Shown here: one piece after another, positions 57,820 through 64,000 of the stretch
Layout of the letters: each line of letters starts with the position of its first letter
Numbering within the stretch: position 1 is the stretch's first letter
Assembly (NCBI GenBank): GCA_016709725.1
Contig: JADJMG010000005.1
Span: forward strand, 37,501 to 101,500
From: Bacteroidota bacterium
Lineage (GTDB): Bacteria; Bacteroidota; Bacteroidia; AKYH767-A; OLB10
Length of the DNA stretch: 64,000 bases
Direction: 5' to 3'
Notes under the pieces: generated by a model
Database searches by the model: none
Seen by the model: only the letters and a program-made list of their open reading frames with translations
What the model was told of the DNA's origin: nothing
Position numbers and translations under genes: made by a program

Positions 57820-60800
57820 TTAAAAATCGAAACGAAGACCGATACGAGTACGACGAGGTAAACTGTAATTGTCGGGGTTCTGAATTCGGATATTGTACTG
57901 ATCGATGAAAGCTTGTGGATCCACTTGTGAGTTAGCCAATTGCTGTCCATCAGGAGAACTGATAAATCCATCGTCTTTCGGATTTCCTGTAGCACGATAA
58001 ACACCTGTTACATTTTGTGTATTCAACACATTTTGCACCCATAGATAAACATTGAGTGTAGCTGTTTTCTTATCACTCAATTTTAAATTAATATCCTTTT
58101 CAATACGTGCATCGATACGGAACTGCCATGGAGTACGAGCACCATTGATGATCCCTTCAACTGCGCGTTGACCATTATCCTGCCAACCGATTGCTGCACC
58201 TTCTTGTGTAGCTCTTAATTGACGAGTATAAGGTGTTCCAGAATTTGTTCTGAAAACAACGTTTGCACCTGTATTTTGCAAGATCGGCTTACCCCATAAC
58301 ATAGGACCATTGTAAGCACTTCCTTCACCATAACGATAATCAAGAGATACTGTGATCGCGTGACGTGTATCGAAATCTAATGGAACGATGAAACGAACAT
58401 TGGGTTGATCTGTGTCAGTTAACTCTAAGTTAGTCGTTGCACCTGAACCTGTACCATCAGCAAATTGCAAAGTATAGTTTGCAAGCATTCTGATATTTCC
58501 TGTTCTACGCAAATCATAAATTAATGACATTCCTTTTACGGTTCCAAAATCGATATTACCATAAGAAGTATACGTAAATGGATATGCAAAATTCACTTTC
58601 GTCGCTCGAATCATATTTTTCAATTCGCGATAGAAAGCTGAAATCGTAAATGCAGAACTCTTACTTACTACTTGCTTAAATCCAATTTCATAATCGGTTG
58701 TACGCTCAGGAAGTAATCCAGCATTATTGATCAATCCATCAGGATTACGTTGTAATGCTAAATACTCCATTGGGTCATTACGCAAATTCGAAGAAGGGCG
58801 TTGAGTTAATACATCATAGTGAGCAAAGAATTGAGCTTGGTCAGTAATCGAGAAACTAAATGCGACACGTGGCATTACTACTATTTGAGGATCGTAATCT
58901 TGGAAAACGGCATCTGTATTCCAATCTTCTCCAGCCAAAGTACCGGCACTATCTTTTTTCGCAGGCAAAATAGAACCACTTGAAGACTGCTGAGCTATCA
59001 AATCAGGATTCACTACAATTTGACCATTTGCATCATACCAAACGGCTCCATCACGATAACCGATTACGGATGTCAAATCATTTTCAGATCCTAGGTATGG
59101 TATGAAATCATCACCAATATTACTTGGCTTATTTGCAATTGCAATAGGATAATTTCCTACGTTATAGGCATCTAATAAAAGATACTGATCCTTTAATTGC
59201 TTTTGATTCGCATCAAAACGATCGATACGTAAACCAATGTTAAAGTTTAAATTATCAATTGCGAAATTATCCTGAATGTAAGCAGACATATACGTAGGTC
59301 GGAAAGCATCAATTTCACGTGTAAACACACCATTTTCTTTCTTAGTAAAGAAATCTTTGAAAGTAGTTTTACCTGTATAATTTTCACCTCTATAATCGTA
59401 ACCGTAATAAAAACCAAGCAAATTGTTTTGGATCAATTCATCTGGTGTAAACATCCCAATATTCAATTGATCTGGAGACAATGCATCAAAATCAACATAT
59501 TCATTATTTGCATAACCTAATTGACTTCTAATGTTCTCATAAAATCCGTTTATGACATTTCCATTATCATCTAATGTAGGTGTATATCCCATACCAAAAT
59601 CTTTGGTTATAGTTCCAGTTACAAAATCAGTATCCGAACTAATAAAATTACTCAAATCTTCTAATAATAAGTTAGAGTTTGCATTAATTCGACCAGTTGT
59701 CCACAACCCTCTAGGTGCTAAACTGTATGCACGATCTACACGTTGTTCAAATTCAAATCCAACTTGAATAGCATGTTTTTTAATATCCGCGTTACCGCTT
59801 AGTACAAAACGATATTGATCATTGTTTGAATCTTGATAAAGATTACGTTGGTTACCCATAGCTTCCCAAATTGCCATAACGCTTCGAACACCGTCTCCAT
59901 TTCTAACTCCACCAGGTCCAAGAATCGCATTCAAATTATCAAATGGTAAATCACCTGAATTAGCTAACATGAAATCATACGCTGTAATATTGTATGCTTC
60001 AGTTAAAGGATTATTTCCAGATGGTGTATAGGTGAAATTATCAACGTAAATAGGTCCAAAATAAGCATAAGCTGGATCTTCACCTTGGTCAAGTCTAGGA
60101 GCTCTTTGTGCAAAAGATTTAACACGATTTGCATTAAACTGACCATTCCAACCATAATTCCAGAAATTATCCTTGTGGTCTGGATCTTGATTTGTTTGTT
60201 GGTTTTTATTATATTCTGCTTGGAATGTAAAATATACATTTTTGAAAGCGGAAGAATTTGCACCTTCTTCTGATTTGTAAGTAGAAGCAATTCTTTGTGT
60301 AACACGAGCAAAAATTCGATAATCTGTATCCTTAATATTTGGATTTTCTTCGAAATTTAATGCCGATCTGTTCATGAGAAAACTAGTTCTGTCGTTAACG
60401 TTGAAAGATCCGCCCAATGTAATCATGGTATTGTCTACAGGTTGGAAATCAAGTTTAGCAGTAAAACGATATCCTAGTTGTTCAACATTATTCTTATTGT
60501 CTACTTTTTCGAAATCTTCTGCTTTAAACAAAGCAGCAGCACTATTCGACCCAGCTCCTCCGGAAGTTAAGAAAGGAATTACCGGATTTGCTTTATACCT
60601 ATTGTATACGTCATCCTTAAGTTGATACATACCAAAAGCTGATGGATCAGGATCTTTATCTAGTTGTAATTCACCGCTGACAAAGAAGCCTAACAATGTT
60701 TTACTCGTTCCATTCTCCATTTTCTTTTTCAAGATTGGTCCGGATAAATTACCAGAAACTAAATTATATCCATAAGCATCTAACACTTCAGATGTTACTA

Positions 60801-61509
60801 CTTCTACTCCACCCGAAAATTCTTTTGATGGACCACGAGTAGTAATACTGATAATACCACCGGTTGCATCACCATACTGCGCTGGAGTTCCACCAACGAT
60901 TACAGTAATTTGTTCAACACCCGATTGAGGTAAACGATTAGATCCGCGAATACGGATACCATCCACGTAATAGTCAGTTCCGTCGGAACGAGAACCTCTT
61001 ACATTCACATCATCACCATCATCCTTTTGGAAAACTCCAGCTGCTTGTGAAGCCACTGAACGGACATCTCGTGTTGGAGCCGCTTCAATTTCATCACGAG
61101 TCAACGTTGCTCCTACAGAGGTATTACCTTTATCAATCAAAGGCACTTTGTAGGCAATGATTTCAACTTCCTTAGTCTCATTCACTTTTTTTCCAATGGC
61201 TAAATCTTGGAATGAGATTTTGTCATTGGAAACTAATACACCTGTAATTACTAAGTCGGTGTAACCAACATAAGTAACTTTAAGGGTATAAGCTCCTGGT
61301 TGCAATGGTTTGATGGTATATTCACCATCAAAATCCGATTGGGCACCACCAACTTGAGTACCGTTCATTTCTGCTACTACCGATGCGAATGGCAATGGTT
61401 CTTTTGTAGCCTTGTCTAGAATTTTACCTCGAATTGCACCAGTTTGGGCCATAGAGCCTGCGGTTGCAACTAGAAGAAATACTAGCGTTAAGTAGACATT
61501 CCTTATCAT
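57820..61509 (-). CDS. Large TonB-dependent receptor (SusC-like architecture)
   Basis: A 1229-residue receptor: signal peptide (1-21, ending SMAQ), carboxypeptidase-regulatory-like domain (about 22-110, GAIRGKILDKATKEPLPFAS and YVGYTDLVITG), plug (about 125-245, DYYVDGIRIRGSNRLPQSG and PAQYGDATGGIISITTRG) and a long barrel ending RRTRIGLRFDF with a terminal Phe. It is longer than typical siderophore receptors. No SusD-like gene follows; the partner is instead a giant T9SS cargo gene and a PorV-like gene. The imported ligand is unknown. A good promoter lies about 50 bp upstream. Confidence 0.93.
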   Translation of the reverse strand: MIRNVYLTLVFLLVATAGSMAQTGAIRGKILDKATKEPLPFASVVAEMNGTQVGGAQSDFDGEYTIKPLQPGAYTLKVTYVGYTDLVITGVLVSNDKISFQDLAIGKKVNETKEVEIIAYKVPLIDKGNTSVGATLTRDEIEAAPTRDVRSVASQAAGVFQKDDGDDVNVRGSRSDGTDYYVDGIRIRGSNRLPQSGVEQITVIVGGTPAQYGDATGGIISITTRGPSKEFSGGVEVVTSEVLDAYGYNLVSGNLSGPILKKKMENGTSKTLLGFFVSGELQLDKDPDPSAFGMYQLKDDVYNRYKANPVIPFLTSGGAGSNSAAALFKAEDFEKVDNKNNVEQLGYRFTAKLDFQPVDNTMITLGGSFNVNDRTSFLMNRSALNFEENPNIKDTDYRIFARVTQRIASTYKSEEGANSSAFKNVYFTFQAEYNKNQQTNQDPDHKDNFWNYGWNGQFNANRVKSFAQRAPRLDQGEDPAYAYFGPIYVDNFTYTPSGNNPLTEAYNITAYDFMLANSGDLPFDNLNAILGPGGVRNGDGVRSVMAIWEAMGNQRNLYQDSNNDQYRFVLSGNADIKKHAIQVGFEFEQRVDRAYSLAPRGLWTTGRINANSNLLLEDLSNFISSDTDFVTGTITKDFGMGYTPTLDDNGNVINGFYENIRSQLGYANNEYVDFDALSPDQLNIGMFTPDELIQNNLLGFYYGYDYRGENYTGKTTFKDFFTKKENGVFTREIDAFRPTYMSAYIQDNFAIDNLNFNIGLRIDRFDANQKQLKDQYLLLDAYNVGNYPIAIANKPSNIGDDFIPYLGSENDLTSVIGYRDGAVWYDANGQIVVNPDLIAQQSSSGSILPAKKDSAGTLAGEDWNTDAVFQDYDPQIVVMPRVAFSFSITDQAQFFAHYDVLTQRPSSNLRNDPMEYLALQRNPDGLINNAGLLPERTTDYEIGFKQVVSKSSAFTISAFYRELKNMIRATKVNFAYPFTYTSYGNIDFGTVKGMSLIYDLRRTGNIRMLANYTLQFADGTGSGATTNLELTDTDQPNVRFIVPLDFDTRHAITVSLDYRYGEGSAYNGPMLWGKPILQNTGANVVFRTNSGTPYTRQLRATQEGAAIGWQDNGQRAVEGIINGARTPWQFRIDARIEKDINLKLSDKKTATLNVYLWVQNVLNTQNVTGVYRATGNPKDDGFISSPDGQQLANSQVDPQAFIDQYNIRIQNPDNYSLPRRTRIGLRFDF

Positions 61510-61565
61510 AGAGTTAGGTTTATTATCAATATCCGTGTTAATGTTAGGTTAATTTTGGTAGGGGT

Positions 61566-61597
61566 TAAAAATAGAAACAATTAAATAGAATTTCAAA
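61566..61597 (-). promoter_or_regulatory. Promoter of the TonB receptor/giant protein/PorV unit
   Basis: On the minus strand TTTG (61594-61597) is 20 bp from TATTTTTA (61566-61573), a match to TTTG/TAnnTTTG except for the final base, 57 bp upstream of the receptor start codon. Confidence 0.6.
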
Positions 61598-61636
61598 ATG
61601 CTTGTGTCATCATTTTATAGTTTTCAACATTTTAAT

Positions 61637-62080
61637 TCATCGAAAATGCTGGTGCTTTAATAACTCATTGATTACCACTGCACGCTTCCAGTCAATTTTA
61701 CCATTTCTAATTTCGTAAGAAAGTTCATGAGCCATCTCATTTACTCCCGATTCATCAATTTCTTCGAGTATTTGGACTTGTGAAACCATTATTTCATCCT
61801 TTTCAAGGTTATTTTTTGCTTTTAATCCGCCTTCAATATTATTTGTCTTTTCTGAGTTTGTAATTACTGAACTCCTTACATTTTTTCCCTTTTCTTGATG
61901 TTTAATCTTCTTTCGTTCCCTTACTTCCGTTTCTATCGTTTCTATTTGGTCTTCAAAAGGTTTCGTCCAAGATTCAGGCAATACACTTTTTCCCTCTTTC
62001 TGCTTACCTTTAGCACTCAGTAGTTTAGAAAACAACCAAATGATTCCGATGACTATATATATGAGTACTTTAAATTCCAT
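61637..62080 (-). CDS. Small bitopic membrane protein of unknown function
   Basis: A 147-residue protein with one N-terminal membrane helix (about 4-22, FKVLIYIVIGIIWLFSKLL), then a charged, low-complexity linker rich in Lys and Glu, and a C-terminal ~40-residue helical segment (VNEMAHELSYEIRNGKIDWKR). The C-terminal part looks conserved-type and is cytoplasmic by charge. No family is recognised. It lies between the TonB receptor unit and smc, which is divergent. Confidence 0.7.
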   Translation of the reverse strand: MEFKVLIYIVIGIIWLFSKLLSAKGKQKEGKSVLPESWTKPFEDQIETIETEVRERKKIKHQEKGKNVRSSVITNSEKTNNIEGGLKAKNNLEKDEIMVSQVQILEEIDESGVNEMAHELSYEIRNGKIDWKRAVVINELLKHQHFR

Positions 62081-62286
62081 AGGTCCAAATTAAACACTTT
62101 TCAACACAATAAGTGTCATGCTGGTATCAGACCGATCCGTTTTTTACATTTGCATTGCGAAACGAAAGAAACAAGAATACTAAAATTTCGGTCGGATCTT
62201 TCCTAAAGATTCATAATTTGCATCATTCTAAATGAGAGAGCGGCTCGCGTAAAATCGCGGGCATTCTTTTCTTTACTAAAAGTAAC

Positions 62287-64000
62287 ATGAGATTAAAATC
62301 ACTCGAAATTAAAGGCTTTAAAAGCTTTGGAGATAAAGTTATTATTCACTTTGATGAAGGCGTCACGTCGATTGTCGGTCCGAATGGATCTGGTAAATCG
62401 AATGTTGTTGATTCGATTCGTTGGGTATTAGGCGAACAAAAAACCCGTCTACTCCGCAGTGAAAAAATGGAAAACATTATTTTCAACGGAACCAAAAATC
62501 GGAAGCCTGCTAACTTAGCAGAAGTAAGTATGTCTTTTGATAATAACAAAGGAATTCTACCTACTGAATATTCGACCGTAACGATTACTCGTCGACTTTA
62601 TCGCTCTGGAGAGTCAGAATATTTATTGAATGGAGTTACGTGTCGATTAAAAGACATTAACGATTTGTTTTTAGATACGGGTATTGGTCCCGATTCGTAT
62701 GCCATCATCGAATTAAATATGGTGGATGATATTTTAAAGGATCGAAATAATACCATCAAAACATTATTAGAAGAAGCCGCCGGAATTTCAAAATATAAAA
62801 TTAGAAAACGTCAAACGTTTCAGAAATTAGAAGAAACCGATGCGGATTTAAATCGCGTTAACGATTTGCTTTTTGAAATTGAAAAAAGTTTAAAGCAATT
62901 AGAAAGCCAAGCCAAGAAAACCGATCGCTACTATCGTTTACGAGAGGAGTATCGTACATTAAGTACACAACTTGCACTCTACAGTATACGCCATCATAGT
63001 AAAGCGATGGTAGATTTACAACAACGCGAAAAAGATCAACATCAATCCAAATCCGAACTGCATGAGAATTTAGAAAAGCTTGAAGTTAAAATTCAAGAAA
63101 TGAAAGTTCAATCGCTGGAAAAGGAAAAGCAATACCAAGCTGTTCAAAAAGCACTGAATGAAAAATTGCTGGAGATAACGCGCTTTGAGAACGAAGAAAA
63201 ATCACGAAGCCAGAAATTGAATTTTTTAGTGGAGAAACAAAAGCAACTTCAAGATCAAAATGAGCAAGACGACAAATCGTTAATTGAAATACAAGCTCAG
63301 CTTGAAGAATTGCAAAGTGAAAAAATTCGCGAAGAAGAACATCTCAAGCAGCTCGAAGAAAGTGTAGCGCGTCAACGTGAAGAATCGGATCAGAGCAAGA
63401 AAAACTATGAAGCTTCTCAAATAAGTATCCGTGAATTAAACCAACAAACGTACCAGTTGCGTACCATGATTAATGAGTACGAAACTAAACAAGCCGTTAA
63501 TCATACTCGATACAATTCTATTCTTGAAGAAGCAAAACGTTCTACCGAACAACAAGCTGAGTTGATTTCAAAATTAGAATCTTTAGAAAAGGAGATTCAA
63601 CAACTTCTTCCATCCAAAGAAGAAGCCGATGAACAGTTGCGAAAACAAAAGCAACATAAAATAGAGCACGAAGAAAATTTAAAACTTTCGGAAACGCGCT
63701 TAAAAGAACTAAATCAGATTTTACAAGCAGAATCCAGAAAACTAGATGCACGTCATAACGAATACCAACTCACTAAAAATTTGTTGGAGCAGATGGAAGG
63801 TTATCCGGAATCGATTCGCTATTTAAAAAAGAATCACGATCGATTTAAACAAGCACCTTTGTTGAGTGAAATTATTGTTTGTGAAGAAGGATATAAAGTT
63901 GCTGTTGAGAATTTCTTGGATCCGTATTTAAATCATTTTGTGGTGGACACCATGCAAGATGCATGGGCAGCACTTCAAACGTTAAATGAATCGGCAAAAG
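62287..64000 (+). CDS. smc: Chromosome segregation protein SMC, N-terminal 571 residues
   Basis: An open frame from ATG 62287 to the window end. The N-terminal ATPase half has MRLKSLEIKGFKSFGDK, Walker A VGPNGSGKSNVVD and FLDTGIGPDSYAIIEL, followed by LLEEAAGISKYKIRK and then a long coiled coil (about 175-500). The sequence at the end (ENFLDPYLNHFVVDT) is entering the hinge domain. SMC forms the ring ATPase that organises and segregates the chromosome with ScpAB. The C-terminal half lies outside the window. Confidence 0.95.
   Translation, partial: MRLKSLEIKGFKSFGDKVIIHFDEGVTSIVGPNGSGKSNVVDSIRWVLGEQKTRLLRSEKMENIIFNGTKNRKPANLAEVSMSFDNNKGILPTEYSTVTITRRLYRSGESEYLLNGVTCRLKDINDLFLDTGIGPDSYAIIELNMVDDILKDRNNTIKTLLEEAAGISKYKIRKRQTFQKLEETDADLNRVNDLLFEIEKSLKQLESQAKKTDRYYRLREEYRTLSTQLALYSIRHHSKAMVDLQQREKDQHQSKSELHENLEKLEVKIQEMKVQSLEKEKQYQAVQKALNEKLLEITRFENEEKSRSQKLNFLVEKQKQLQDQNEQDDKSLIEIQAQLEELQSEKIREEEHLKQLEESVARQREESDQSKKNYEASQISIRELNQQTYQLRTMINEYETKQAVNHTRYNSILEEAKRSTEQQAELISKLESLEKEIQQLLPSKEEADEQLRKQKQHKIEHEENLKLSETRLKELNQILQAESRKLDARHNEYQLTKNLLEQMEGYPESIRYLKKNHDRFKQAPLLSEIIVCEEGYKVAVENFLDPYLNHFVVDTMQDAWAALQTLNESAK

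Noticed and set aside
57820..61509. Polysaccharide utilisation locus (SusC/SusD)
   Set aside because: The receptor is SusC-like in layout, but no SusD, glycoside hydrolase or hybrid sensor gene is nearby.

Overview
The window is a piece of a Bacteroidota chromosome. This rests on the rRNA operon promoters (TTTG, 19-20 bp, TAnnTTTG), the near absence of Shine-Dalgarno sequences, TonB-dependent receptors with carboxypeptidase-regulatory-like N-termini, a PorV-type protein, secreted proteins with type IX secretion (T9SS) sorting domains, FISUMP lipoproteins and a futalosine-pathway menaquinone gene. I cannot place it below phylum.

Layout. 0-2 kb: start of an rRNA operon read leftwards (16S, then tRNA-Ile at the window edge) with two tandem promoters. 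2.3-6.7 kb: co-directional genes for an ABC-2 exporter, a Ppx/GppA phosphatase and an NtrC-like regulator without a DNA-binding domain. 6.8-9.8 kb: a small metal-handling locus (Cys-rich protein, TonB receptor, HMA protein). 9.9-13 kb: enolase, a small membrane protein and citrate synthase. 13.3-15 kb: two FISUMP lipoprotein genes. 15.1-28.6 kb: five tandem paralogous genes, each built as a signal peptide, about seven 60-residue propeller-like repeats, an SD-repeat-B-like segment, a long beta-rich domain and a T9SS sorting tail. 28.7-34.2 kb: TauE/SafE permease, POT peptide transporter and a badly disrupted alaS. 34.3-42.8 kb: M23 peptidase, MerR regulator, mqnD-hldD-gtrA, an EEP-family phosphohydrolase, a UbiD-family decarboxylase and a YD-repeat protein. 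43-47.9 kb: a truncated tRNA-Leu, tRNA-Gly, mutS, a SpoU methyltransferase, ruvC and a HIT protein. 47.9-61.5 kb: a TonB receptor, a giant surface protein and a PorV-like gene in one transcription unit, followed by greA and a second giant paralogue. The window ends inside smc.

Two themes stand out. First, surface and secretion investment: about 27 kb of 64 kb encodes predicted outer-membrane or T9SS-secreted proteins. The five-gene propeller array and the TonB/giant protein/PorV unit are the best candidates for undescribed systems.

Second, sequence integrity: between about 10.9 and 41 kb many genes, including essential ones (enolase, citrate synthase, alaS), are broken. Most breaks are one-base changes in short homopolymers, while very long genes between 42 and 61.5 kb are intact. 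Consensus errors explain most of the breaks best; the citrate synthase deletion and the alaS interruption need more than that. Intergenic regions carry several dispersed repeat families, one a 34-nt hairpin whose two copies show compensatory base-pair changes.
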